From NCBI GenBank assembly GCA_020442545.1, contig JAGRJX010000008.1, forward strand, positions 1 to 17,070: 17,070 bases of DNA, in the 5' to 3' direction. The position numbers were made by a program, and so were the translations under genes. Shown here one piece after another: positions 6,901 through 14,536 of the stretch. Numbering within the stretch: position 1 is the stretch's first letter; each line of letters starts with the position of its first letter. The notes below the pieces were generated by a model that was not told the DNA's origin, did not search any database, and saw nothing but the letters and a program-made list of their open reading frames with translations. The stretch comes from Lysobacterales bacterium (lineage in GTDB: Bacteria > Pseudomonadota > Gammaproteobacteria > Xanthomonadales > Xanthomonadaceae).

Positions 6901-9788
6901 TCAGCGCCACGGCGGGCGCCAGCTTGTCGGCCGGTTACGGAGTGGGCAACGCCACCGTCATGGTGACGACGGGCGCTGGCGTGACGCAGGACATAGCGTT
7001 GCCGGCACCGTGGATTACCGCTAACCCGGATCCATCCACCACACTGGAACTGGGTCAGGTGCAGGCGGTTCCTTTCCAGATTGATAACAACGGCAGCTTG
7101 CCCTTCAACGACTACGTTCTGGCCGGCGCCCAGCTGTTCGAGGACTTCGAGTCCGGTGTGCCGCCTGCCGGCTGGAGCGTCGTTGATGACGCGGGCACGG
7201 GCTGTATCTGGGCCACCAACGTCGATTGGGGGCGTCCAAATTACGCGGGCGGTGACGGCATGTCGGCGCACGCCGATTCGGATGCCTGTGGCTTGTTTGC
7301 CTCGGCCGATACCAGCCTGATTTCGCCCCCGTTCAATCTGGGCCTGGCCACTCAGGCATCCATCGACTTTGTGCTGTCGCATCGTTTCTTCACTGCTGGT
7401 GAAAGCCAGCTGGACGTTGATATATCAACTGACGACGGTGGCAGCTGGACCACACTGCAGTCGTTCACTGCCAGTATCGATCCCACCGGCCCCGGTGCTG
7501 CACAGTCGTTGCCGTTGACGGACTACCTCGGTCAAAGCGGTTTGCGTCTGCGCTTCCGCTACGTGTCGGGCTGGGAGTATTGGGCGGCGGTTGACCAGGT
7601 CCGCATCTTCACGGATGCCAACGCCACGTTGTGGCTGGGTCTGTCGCCGAATGATGGCTCGTTGGGTGCGATGGATAGCGCCAGTCACAACGCGATCTTC
7701 CGTGGTAATCAGGTCGAACAACCGGGCGTGTTTGATACGTCGTTCAGAGTGCTGAGCGCCACCCCGACGCCGTACGGTGTCCCGGCACTCGACGCGACAA
7801 TGACGGTGACAGCGCCGGCATCTTTCGGCACGGTGAGCGGTACGGTACAGGGCCTCGGTTACTGTGATGCCGACCCGGCACCAATTGCCGGTGCGACGGT
7901 GATCATCCAGGGTGGATCGCAGGTTTACCAGACCACCACCGACGCCAGTGGCCACTACAGCTGGCAGCTGGATTCTGCACAGGCACCGCTGCAGATCACG
8001 GCTTCGGCACCCGGTCACCTCAATGCGATGGCAAGTGGTATTGCCCTGTCAGCGGGTGGTGCGGCAACGGCTGATGTCGACCTGCGGGCGACGCTGCCCT
8101 GTTTCAGTGTGCTGGAGTCGAGTGCCGACGCCATGGTGCAGGCTGGCGACATGGGCAGCGATTCGCTGACGCTGGTGAATACTGGTGCAGCGCCTGTCGA
8201 TCCGTGGCTGTTCAGTGCCGGCGGTGATCCGAGCGAGATTCTGACGGCCACACTCAGCCAGAGCGCGGACCCCGACACCATTACCGATACCAATACGGTC
8301 AATTGCCCGACCGGTCCGAACGGTGCTTATCGCTTGTACGTTCCGGCTGACTACGGCTACGTTGGCGACGTTGAGGTCAACAAGGTGCGATTCGGAGTCG
8401 AAACGGCTTCGGGTGGCGCCCGTTCCGTGGAGCTTGGTTTCTATGCTCTGACGGGTACCGTGGAAAGTCCCATCGCCCTCGACCAGTTGGGCGCCTTTCA
8501 GGTGGTGCCGCTGCCTGACGGCGATCTGTACTTCCAGGAGGTGGATCTCGATGTGCCGTTTACGGTGCCGGCTGATACCCAGATCCTTGTCGAGATCTGG
8601 GACAACGACAACAACGCGTCTGGAAATGGCTTGTACCTTGGCAGCAACGGCCTCGGCGAGGCCGCGCCCAGCTACATCCTTGCTGAAGGCTGTGGTGCGA
8701 CGTGGCTGACACCCTTCTCTGAACTTGGTTTTCCAGAGGTGCAGCTGATCATCGACATGGGCATTGAGGGTTCCGCACCTTGTAGTGCTGAGGCAACAGC
8801 GGTGACCTGGCTAAGCGGTATCCCTGGCTCCGGTAGCATCGCGCCCGATGCCAACCAGGCGCTGGGTGTCGGTTTCGATGCCAGCGCTCTGACGGTTGCC
8901 AGCTATCAGGGCACTGTCTGTGTGGAGGCGGCAGATCCCTACAACGGGTTGGTCGCAGTTCCGGCAAATCTGGAGGTTGTTGCGGCGATTCCAGACGCTG
9001 ATCTGTCCATCGCTGCCGCCGAATCAGCTGATCCGGTGCAGGCCGGCACTCCGCTTGACTACACGGTTGATGTGGCCAATGCCGGCCCCGCCGTCGCTGA
9101 CGGCACCGAGGTGGAGGCCATTCTGGATGCCAGCCTGCTCTATGAAGGCTACTCCGGTACTGACTGGACCTGCGCCGAGGCGTCGGGCACAGTCAACTGC
9201 AGCTACGCGGTATCGGTCGCAGCAACGGGCTCGGCATCTCCGTTGACCATCCAGACCACGCCGCTGTCGGCGGGGATGGCCAGCACGTCATTCACGGTGT
9301 CTTCGGGCAGTGTGGAGGATGGCAATGCTGCTAACGACGGGGTGTCGGTCGAGACGACGGTCACGCCGGCGCCGAATGTCGACATGACGCTCAACGCATC
9401 GGTGTCGCCGACCAGCGTCAACCAGGGCGCCGACGTGACTCTGACGTTGATCTCCGCGAACGTGGGCAGTGATGCGGCCACGAACGTCAGTATCACGTTT
9501 GCCCTGCCGGCAGGCATGGGCTACGTCGGTGCCACGGGCAGTGGCTGGAACTGCGCTGAGGGTGGTGGTGACGTGGTCTGTACGCTCGCCAGTTCCGTTT
9601 CGAGTGGCTTTGCGCCGACCCTGGCGGTAAGCCTGTCGACGAATGCGGCGTCCGGCACCTTCGACATCGACGCACTGGTGGATGCCGATGACGATGGCAA
9701 CGTTGCCAACAATGGAGCATCAGCAACCCTGACGGTCATTCCGCCTCCGCTGGATGACAATATCTTCGCCAACGGTTTCGAAGACTGA
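3906..9788 (+). CDS. Very large secreted S8 (subtilisin-family) serine peptidase with beta-sandwich repeats
   Basis: A 1960-residue exported peptidase. Residues 1-33 form a signal peptide (probable cleavage AFA|A). About 81-188 resembles a propeptide. The subtilase domain spans about 216-583 with D244 (DSG), H294 (HGTH), oxyanion Asn407 (SAGN) and Ser503 (SGTSMSAPH), so it should be active. Then come two carboxypeptidase-regulatory-like domains (587-670, 674-757), a choice-of-anchor J-like jelly roll (774-938) with an acidic DDDEDDD run at 825-831, a third regulatory-like region (944-1035), a second J domain (1077-1236), a fourth regulatory-like domain (1308-1394), an unassigned beta-rich region (1395-1694) and two DUF11-like domains (1695-1821, 1823-1948), each with a W-x-C-A-E ... 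C pair. The protein ends in DNIFANGFED, with no membrane anchor. It probably acts outside the cell or at its surface; the substrate is unknown. It has its own ribosome site and terminator. Confidence 0.93.
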   Translation: MVIGSNRGKGRVGTWFVRFLMVAGLVFFSGAFAAPGQSSRLAQAMAASDDGSKPLGQRFSNSSSGVQLTAGSSLRKNPDIWVDPRLIRQLQAGGTRDFVIEFAERADLSAAYNMDWSARGSYVYNRLKQTADASQADVSALLRKRGERFERYIAKNAILVRAGSQSTLQSLLTAPNIKRLIIPPKYGLIMPERFAAPDPKSHVGKKGETGRAKVLGSNIGWVEADRVWNELGFDGAGAVVGSIDSGVRYDHEALVNQYRGNLGGGSFDHNYNWLDPELGTAFPAPSSNAIADQHGTHTTGTMVGDDFEPVEGDRHRVGMAPGAKWIACQGFPASGSVDAALLACGDFMLAPTDLAGANANPSLRPMAINNSWGACTTDPSDAGYDFYKDVIDAWLAAGIMPVFSAGNASNCGYSSPPGLETVGSPGSYAESFAVGSTGNSDGLYADHSNQGPGDEINPGLPSLPDDNGYPRMKPNVVAPGVSILSTIGTGTDTYDSAGWSGTSMSAPHVTGLMALMFEAADCLVGDFGTTGSIIQATARPIDYDSGTADGATPPGPGNYPNYATGWGEIDAYDAVQAAIEECGPQAYIAGTVTASAGGAPIADALIEVFVDENIRVWSTTTDASGNYTRRVPFDMANDYTVRVSKYGYIGQSAGPVAEIEDDTVTQDFALAAAADFTVSGVVTDANTGWGLHARIDIAGYPNSPVWTDPVSGAYSVDLAEGLEYAFVVTPSIAGYLGATEDVGPLAGNETHDYPLGVDSIACSAPGYQPSSAPILTQDFESGSPPAGWTTSTAGTGATPGWGFGTALGSGSFSIPAHTRYAAANDDDEDDDASEDYLISPAMDLSVASNVALSFSSRFAGNFGSLATVEGSADGGASWTEIIGSPTAGGGAGGWGTEVMSLSALEGSSNAMIRFHHDDDGNWADGWAVDDVAISQASCTPPATGGLVVGRTTDENTSEGLNDVTVQVAGGASTVSENNADPAIGDGFYAVYADAGSADLSATAGASLSAGYGVGNATVMVTTGAGVTQDIALPAPWITANPDPSTTLELGQVQAVPFQIDNNGSLPFNDYVLAGAQLFEDFESGVPPAGWSVVDDAGTGCIWATNVDWGRPNYAGGDGMSAHADSDACGLFASADTSLISPPFNLGLATQASIDFVLSHRFFTAGESQLDVDISTDDGGSWTTLQSFTASIDPTGPGAAQSLPLTDYLGQSGLRLRFRYVSGWEYWAAVDQVRIFTDANATLWLGLSPNDGSLGAMDSASHNAIFRGNQVEQPGVFDTSFRVLSATPTPYGVPALDATMTVTAPASFGTVSGTVQGLGYCDADPAPIAGATVIIQGGSQVYQTTTDASGHYSWQLDSAQAPLQITASAPGHLNAMASGIALSAGGAATADVDLRATLPCFSVLESSADAMVQAGDMGSDSLTLVNTGAAPVDPWLFSAGGDPSEILTATLSQSADPDTITDTNTVNCPTGPNGAYRLYVPADYGYVGDVEVNKVRFGVETASGGARSVELGFYALTGTVESPIALDQLGAFQVVPLPDGDLYFQEVDLDVPFTVPADTQILVEIWDNDNNASGNGLYLGSNGLGEAAPSYILAEGCGATWLTPFSELGFPEVQLIIDMGIEGSAPCSAEATAVTWLSGIPGSGSIAPDANQALGVGFDASALTVASYQGTVCVEAADPYNGLVAVPANLEVVAAIPDADLSIAAAESADPVQAGTPLDYTVDVANAGPAVADGTEVEAILDASLLYEGYSGTDWTCAEASGTVNCSYAVSVAATGSASPLTIQTTPLSAGMASTSFTVSSGSVEDGNAANDGVSVETTVTPAPNVDMTLNASVSPTSVNQGADVTLTLISANVGSDAATNVSITFALPAGMGYVGATGSGWNCAEGGGDVVCTLASSVSSGFAPTLAVSLSTNAASGTFDIDALVDADDDGNVANNGASATLTVIPPPLDDNIFANGFED

Positions 9789-9817
9789 TTGTCGAAGCGT
9801 TACCGGCAGGCCTGGAG

Positions 9818-9847
9818 CCGCCCGCTTTTCGCGGGCGGTTCTTTTTT
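9818..9847 (+). terminator. Strong intrinsic terminator after the S8 peptidase gene
   Basis: A perfect 8-bp stem, CCGCCCGC (9818-9825) with GCGGGCGG (9831-9838), closes a TTTTC loop and is followed by TTCTTTTTT. It lies 30 bases after the stop codon, so the peptidase gene is probably a single transcription unit. Confidence 0.93.
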
Positions 9848-9945
9848 GTGACTATCGGAACATCAAATGTCTCGCCTCTAGTGGCATGTGAACGGATCCG
9901 GCGAATCATCGCGAAAGCAAGACCTTCCGCGTATTGCGAATCCGG

Positions 9946-9974
9946 TTGGTCATGGCAGGCTGAACGTCGATAAT
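9946..9974 (+). promoter_or_regulatory. Candidate sigma-70 promoter for the GNAT-Rieske pair
   Basis: TTGGTC (9946-9951), a 17-base spacer and GATAAT (9969-9974, five of six consensus bases) lie about 30 bases ahead of the GTG start at 10004. Spacing is ideal but the -35 box matches only three of six bases. The rest of the gap from 9848 to 10003 shows nothing else that I can name. Confidence 0.45.
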
Positions 9975-10003
9975 CCCAACTCACCACTGTCCGAAATAGC
10001 GCC

Positions 10004-10564
10004 GTGCCCTTTTCACCTGCTTTGACATTCCGATCCGCCACCGAAGCCGATATCCCGGCGCTGGTTGCCCTGGTCACCTCCGCCTATCGCGGCGATGCCA
10101 GCCGTGTCGGCTGGACCACGGAAGCCGACATCCTCGATGGCGAGCGTATCGATCCCGAGGTGCTGCGCGAGGACATCCAGCGACCGCACAGCCGCGTACT
10201 GCTGCTGGAAGATGGCGACGGTGGAATCCTTGCCTGTGCGCACATCGCCGAAGAAGATGGCGCGGGCTATTTCGGCATGTTCGCCGTGCGGCCTGGCCTG
10301 CAGAACGCCGGCACCGGCCGCCGCGTGCTGGCCGAAGCCGAGCGCGTGGTTCGCGACGATTGGCAGCTGCCGGTGATGCGCATGACGGTCATCGTCCAGC
10401 GCGAAGAGCTGATCGCCTGGTACGAACGTCGCGGCTACGTGCGCACAGGTCGCTTCAAGCCCTTTCCCTACGGCGACGAACGATTCGGCCTGCCCCGGCG
10501 CGATGACCTGCGTTTCGAGGTGCTGGAGAAACCACTGATCCAACCGGAGGCGAACAACTCATGA
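10004..10564 (+). CDS. GNAT-family N-acetyltransferase
   Basis: A 186-residue single-domain acetyltransferase that should use acetyl-CoA; the substrate cannot be read from the sequence. The fold is seen from the N-terminal LTFRSATEADIPALVALV (strand 1 and helix 1), through GGILACAHI, to motif A: YFGMFAVRPGLQNAGTGRRVLAEAE, with the pyrophosphate-binding Q-x-x-G-x-G at residues 100-105. The motif B region LIAWYERRGYVRTGRF follows, which is a standard GNAT ending. The chosen start is GTG 10004; no clear ribosome site precedes it, so the exact start is uncertain, but there is little room for change since the domain begins at residue 8. The stop codon overlaps the Rieske start as ATGA, so the two are probably translated together. 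It is separated from the suf genes by the peptidase gene. Confidence 0.9.
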   Translation: MPFSPALTFRSATEADIPALVALVTSAYRGDASRVGWTTEADILDGERIDPEVLREDIQRPHSRVLLLEDGDGGILACAHIAEEDGAGYFGMFAVRPGLQNAGTGRRVLAEAERVVRDDWQLPVMRMTVIVQREELIAWYERRGYVRTGRFKPFPYGDERFGLPRRDDLRFEVLEKPLIQPEANNS

Positions 10565-10893
10565 GCACTGAAGACTGGGTGCGCGTCTGCGCCACATCCG
10601 AACTGCTGCCGGGCGAGTCCACGGTGGCCTGGGACGGCGATACGCCGATCCTCGTGTTCAACGTCGACGGTGAACTGTATGCGCTGGAGGATCGCTGCAG
10701 TCACGAGGACTTCGAGCTCTCCGCCGGCGCATTCGACCCGGCCACACGAACCATCGAATGCACGCTGCACGGCGCCAGGTTCGACGTCCGCGATGGCGCG
10801 GCGCTGTGCGCGCCGGCTTACGAGCCGGTCGCGAAGCTCCCGGTGAAGCGTGAGGATGGCGCAGTCTGGACCCGCGACGATCGCGACGACTGA
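10561..10893 (+). CDS. Rieske [2Fe-2S] ferredoxin-like protein
   Basis: A small cytosolic electron carrier of the non-heme-iron-oxygenase ferredoxin type, 110 residues, with no signal peptide. The cluster ligands are all present: C46 and H48 in DRCSHEDFELSAG, and C67 and H70 in IECTLHGARFDVRDG. The C-terminal segment ALCAPAYEPVAKLPVKREDG is the usual closing strand pair of these ferredoxins. The partner enzyme is not in the window: no oxygenase or reductase gene is adjacent, only the GNAT gene upstream (4-base overlap) and the convergent HutD gene 6 bases downstream. Small Rieske proteins are also found next to suf operons, and a supporting role in Fe-S metabolism is possible, but that is inference from position. 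GGAGG (10546-10550) precedes the ATG. Confidence 0.93.
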   Translation: MSTEDWVRVCATSELLPGESTVAWDGDTPILVFNVDGELYALEDRCSHEDFELSAGAFDPATRTIECTLHGARFDVRDGAALCAPAYEPVAKLPVKREDGAVWTRDDRDD

Positions 10894-10899
10894 GTGCGG

Positions 10900-11499
10900 C
10901 TATTCGATGCTGGCGATTCGGCAGACCAGCGCTTCGCCGCCGCCATCGAGCAGCCGGCGTCCGCTGTGGCTTGCGATGCCGGCCCCGTCGTGCGGTTCCA
11001 GCAGCAGGGCATCACCGGCGGCAAGCACCAGCTGGTCATCGGATTGACGCAGCCGTGCCTGGCCCTGGATCAGGTAGACCAGCCAGCGCACACCAGGCTC
11101 AGGGAAGAACAGGGTCGCGCCGACCAGCGGGCGATGCAGAACGCGGACATCGACGGCGCGGGGTCGCCAGATCAGGTTGAAGGCATGCACGGGACCGTCG
11201 ATCAGCGTGGCGTTGACGGCGACGTCGCCCGGATAGGCATGCTGGCCGTGCGGTGGCTCCAGCACGACCTCGCCGCTGTCGAAGCGTAGGCGCAAGCCAT
11301 TGCCGCGCAGCAGCGCCTGCTGCCGCTGGCAGCCGGGAAACGGCGAGAACGGACCGTCGGCATCGATTTCGGCAATCGAGGCACGCCAGTGGAAGGCTTC
11401 GGACTGCGCGGGTTGGCGATGGATTTCGCGCGTCCAGCCTGCGCCATTGAGCCAGCGCATGCGGCGGAAGGATTCGGCGGGGAGTAGCCGTGCTTGCAT
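10900..11499 (-). CDS. HutD/Ves-family cupin protein
   Basis: A 199-residue cytosolic protein of the HutD/Ves bicupin-like family. The family start is clear: residues 10-26 (SFRRMRWLNGAGWTREI) match the R-x-x-x-W-x-N-G-G/A-G-x-T-x-E/R-I segment, followed by WRASIAEIDADGPFSPFPGCQRQQALLRGNGLRLRF, where family members read W-R-x-S-x-A-x-I-x-x-x-G-x-F-S-x-F-P-G-x-x-R. The end of the family core, AGDALLLEP, is also visible. HutD lies in histidine-utilisation operons of some bacteria, and Ves is a low-temperature-induced E. coli protein; the biochemical role is not established, and no hut gene is visible here. No strong ribosome site precedes the ATG at 11497-11499, so the start is only fairly sure. 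It converges on the Rieske gene with a 6-base gap. Confidence 0.87.
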   Translation of the reverse strand: MQARLLPAESFRRMRWLNGAGWTREIHRQPAQSEAFHWRASIAEIDADGPFSPFPGCQRQQALLRGNGLRLRFDSGEVVLEPPHGQHAYPGDVAVNATLIDGPVHAFNLIWRPRAVDVRVLHRPLVGATLFFPEPGVRWLVYLIQGQARLRQSDDQLVLAAGDALLLEPHDGAGIASHSGRRLLDGGGEALVCRIASIE

Positions 11500-11559
11500 G
11501 CCGGCAGTTTGCCGTCACCAGGCGGATCGCGCCAACGCAAATGCCCCGGCGACGGTCGA

Positions 11560-11584
11560 TGGCTGCCCCGGGGGGAAGCAGCCA
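11560..11584. repeat. GC-rich inverted repeat between comEA-like and hutD-like genes
   Basis: TGGCTGC (11560-11566) and GCAGCCA (11578-11584) form a perfect 7-bp stem around an 11-base C/G-rich loop. It lies 38 bases past the stop of the minus-strand ComEA-like gene. It has no T tract on either side, so if it stops transcription it is not a standard intrinsic terminator. The structure is certain; the function is not. Confidence 0.4.
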
Positions 11585-11621
11585 CCGGCCGGGCCGGGGC
11601 GGAAACGTGCTGTTGCGCGCC

Positions 11622-11903
11622 TTATTCGGTCGGCGGTGCCAGCAGGATGCGGTCGCGGTTCTTCTCGACGGTCTTGAGGCCGATGCCCTTCACTTCGACC
11701 AGCTGGTCGGCACTCTTGAACTGGCCGTTGGCGTTGCGCCAGGCAACGATGGCTTCGGCCTTGGTCATGCCGACGCCGTTCAGCGCGTCGGCGATGGCGG
11801 TGGCATCGGCGTGGTTGACGTCGACGCGATCGGCGGCGAAGGCGGAGGCGCACAGAGCCAGCGACAGGAACAGCGACTTGATCAGGGTGTTGATGCGGAT
11901 CAT
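11622..11903 (-). CDS. Secreted ComEA-like helix-hairpin-helix protein
   Basis: A 93-residue exported DNA-binding-type protein. Residues 1-23 are a signal peptide (MIRINTLIKSLFLSLALCASAFA, probable cleavage AFA|AD, shown here only to identify the region). The mature part is a single tandem helix-hairpin-helix unit of the ComEA type: VDVNHADATAIADALNGVG followed by KAEAIVAWRNANGQFKSADQL and VEVKGIGLKTVEKNRDRI. The two hairpins are NGVG and KGIG. In competent Gram-negative bacteria such proteins bind incoming DNA in the periplasm. No other competence gene lies nearby. I chose ATG at 11901-11903 because GGAG precedes it and the signal peptide begins there; a longer frame reaching 12056 adds a proline-rich leader without family resemblance. 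No charged anchor or membrane segment other than the signal peptide is present. Confidence 0.9.
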   Translation of the reverse strand: MIRINTLIKSLFLSLALCASAFAADRVDVNHADATAIADALNGVGMTKAEAIVAWRNANGQFKSADQLVEVKGIGLKTVEKNRDRILLAPPTE

Positions 11904-12062
11904 TTGGATTCTCCAGTTTCGGTTGGTTTCGTGTAGTGGTCGTCGATGCGGCGGGGCCGTGATCGGCGGTGTCGTTGTCGACGGGGACAGATTAGGATCG
12001 GCGCCCGGCCGGGTATGTCGGCGCAGGTCGCATGGCGCGGTCGGAATCCGGCCCATGGCGGT

Positions 12063-12078
12063 GTCGGACTTTTCCGAC
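12063..12078. repeat. Perfect hairpin in the divergent intergenic region
   Basis: GTCGGA (12063-12068) and TCCGAC (12073-12078) form a 6-bp stem with a CTTT loop. It sits in the 273-base gap between the divergent ComEA-like gene and the M20 peptidase gene, about 100 bases ahead of the latter. No T tract follows on the plus strand. It could be an operator, a leader structure or chance. The remainder of the gap holds only the promoter-like site at 12120-12146. Confidence 0.35.
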
Positions 12079-12119
12079 GAAAACGCGCTCGGGCGCTGAA
12101 AGCGTTGCCCGGCCTTCCC

Positions 12120-12146
12120 TTGGCGGGGGCGGAGGCCTGCTAAACT
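12120..12146 (+). promoter_or_regulatory. Candidate promoter of the M20 peptidase gene
   Basis: TAAACT (12141-12146) is preceded by TGC, giving an extended -10 element, and TTGGCG (12120-12125) lies 15 bases upstream as a weak -35 box. The initiation codon follows 30 bases later, with AAGGA at 12166-12170 as ribosome site. The short spacer makes the -35 assignment uncertain. Confidence 0.45.
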
Positions 12147-12176
12147 GGGCCTTTCGCCTCACTGGAAGGACTCCGC

Positions 12177-13655
<1,479 letters not shown>

Positions 13656-13695
13656 GCCGGCGCGGAAACGTCAGCCAACCCTGCGGAGAAGACGC

Positions 13696-13944
13696 ATGAC
13701 CATCATCTGGACCATCCTCATCGGCTTTGTCATTGGACTCGTCGCCCGCGCGCTCAAGCCCGGCAAGGACAAGATGGGCATCATCTGGACCACGTTGCTG
13801 GGCATCGGTGGTTCGCTGGCGGCAACCTACGGTGGCCAACAGCTGGGCATCTACCAGCCGGGTCAGACCGCCGGCTTCATCGCGGCGGTGGTCGGTGCCG
13901 TGTTCCTGTTGATCATCTACGGCCTGATCGCCGGCAAGAAGTGA
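13696..13944 (+). CDS. GlsB/YeaQ/YmgE-family small membrane protein
   Basis: An 82-residue inner-membrane protein of the transglycosylase-associated/GlsB-YeaQ-YmgE family, often linked to stress response but without known activity. Three hydrophobic segments are visible: IIWTILIGFVIGLVARAL (3-20), IIWTTLLGIGGSLAATYGG (29-47) and AGFIAAVVGAVFLLIIYGLI (59-78). The family's glycines are present in G-x-x-x-G form (GFVIG, GIGGS). Short charged loops (KPGKDK after the first segment, terminal AGKK) suggest the orientation. A GGAGAAG ribosome site lies a few bases ahead of ATG 13696, and the gap after the M20 gene is 40 bases. The stop is followed directly by the next gene's ribosome site, so co-transcription with the lipoprotein gene is likely. 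Confidence 0.9.
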   Translation: MTIIWTILIGFVIGLVARALKPGKDKMGIIWTTLLGIGGSLAATYGGQQLGIYQPGQTAGFIAAVVGAVFLLIIYGLIAGKK

Positions 13945-13955
13945 GGAGTGCTGCC

Positions 13956-14402
13956 ATGTCCGCTCGCCTGATTTTTCCTTTCGCTGCCGCCGCACTGTTG
14001 GCGGCCTGCCAGTCGGGCAGCCCCGCCGCTTCGGCCGCGACGACAACGGCACTGCCGACCGAGGGTTCGCACTGGCGTCTGGTATCCGGACTGGATGGCA
14101 AGCTGCCACCGACGCTGGATATCACCCTGGAGTTCGGCGCGGATGGCCGCATCGGTGGCAATGGCGGCTGCAATCGCTACAACGCAGTGATGACCCTGTC
14201 GAATGACCGGCTGGAGATTTCCCCGGTTGCGGCGACCAAGCGCGCCTGCATGGGCGAAGGTGGCGGGCTGGAAGCGCAGTACTTCAGCGCGCTGTCACAG
14301 GTCACAGGCCTGTCGCTGGACGGCAATGCGCTGCGACTGGGCCTCGAGGACGGCGGCGAACTGAGATTTGCGCCGGCGTCGGGCAAGGTCGATGACGATT
14401 AG
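13956..14402 (+). CDS. META-domain lipoprotein (HslJ-like)
   Basis: A 148-residue envelope lipoprotein. The lipobox LLAAC ends at C18, after a short hydrophobic signal (LIFPFAAAALLAA), and a Ser/Ala-rich linker follows (about 19-35). The META domain covers about 37-142: SHWRLVSGLDGKLPP, then the diagnostic RIGGNGGCNRYNA, the strand LEISPVAATKRACMG and the C-terminal GNALRLGLEDGGELRF. The two cysteines in GGCN and RACMG are conserved in this family and may pair. HslJ of E. coli, with the same domain, is linked to heat shock and novobiocin resistance; no activity is known. I chose ATG 13956 because GAGGAG precedes it and the signal begins there; GTG 13941 would overlap the upstream stop and add five residues. 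Asp after C18 is absent, so outer-membrane sorting is likely. Confidence 0.9.
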   Translation: MSARLIFPFAAAALLAACQSGSPAASAATTTALPTEGSHWRLVSGLDGKLPPTLDITLEFGADGRIGGNGGCNRYNAVMTLSNDRLEISPVAATKRACMGEGGGLEAQYFSALSQVTGLSLDGNALRLGLEDGGELRFAPASGKVDDD

Positions 14403-14430
14403 CCCCGGCATCGCGCCGTTCCATCGGGGC
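14402..14430 (+). terminator. Possible weak terminator after the META lipoprotein gene
   Basis: GCCCCG (14402-14407) and CGGGGC (14425-14430) can pair around a 17-base loop directly at the stop codon. No T tract follows, so this is a weak candidate. The gap up to 14508 otherwise shows nothing clear. Confidence 0.25.
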
Positions 14431-14508
14431 CGGGCCAGTTCGCGGCTTTTCGCTGCCGCTGCGCCAGGAAAGCTGCTAGGGTTGCCGCCCGATTTGAACA
14501 GTCAACAG

Positions 14509-14524
14509 ACGGACCTTCGTCCGT
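14509..14524 (+). promoter_or_regulatory. Leader hairpin just ahead of the SET-domain gene
   Basis: ACGGAC (14509-14514) and GTCCGT (14519-14524) form a perfect 6-bp stem with a CTTC tetraloop. It ends 12 bases before ATG 14537, right beside the only candidate ribosome site (TGGAA, 14527-14531), which is weak. The structure is certain; an effect on translation is inference. Confidence 0.45.
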
Positions 14525-14536
14525 AATGGAACCAGC

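Noticed and set aside
5640..9750. Repeated domains in the S8 peptidase as a DNA-level repeat array
   Set aside because: The repeats are similar only as protein domains; I see no long direct repeats in the DNA.
11904..12056. N-terminal extension of the ComEA-like protein
   Set aside because: The extra 51 residues are proline- and arginine-rich and would bury the signal peptide; the internal ATG has a GGAG site.
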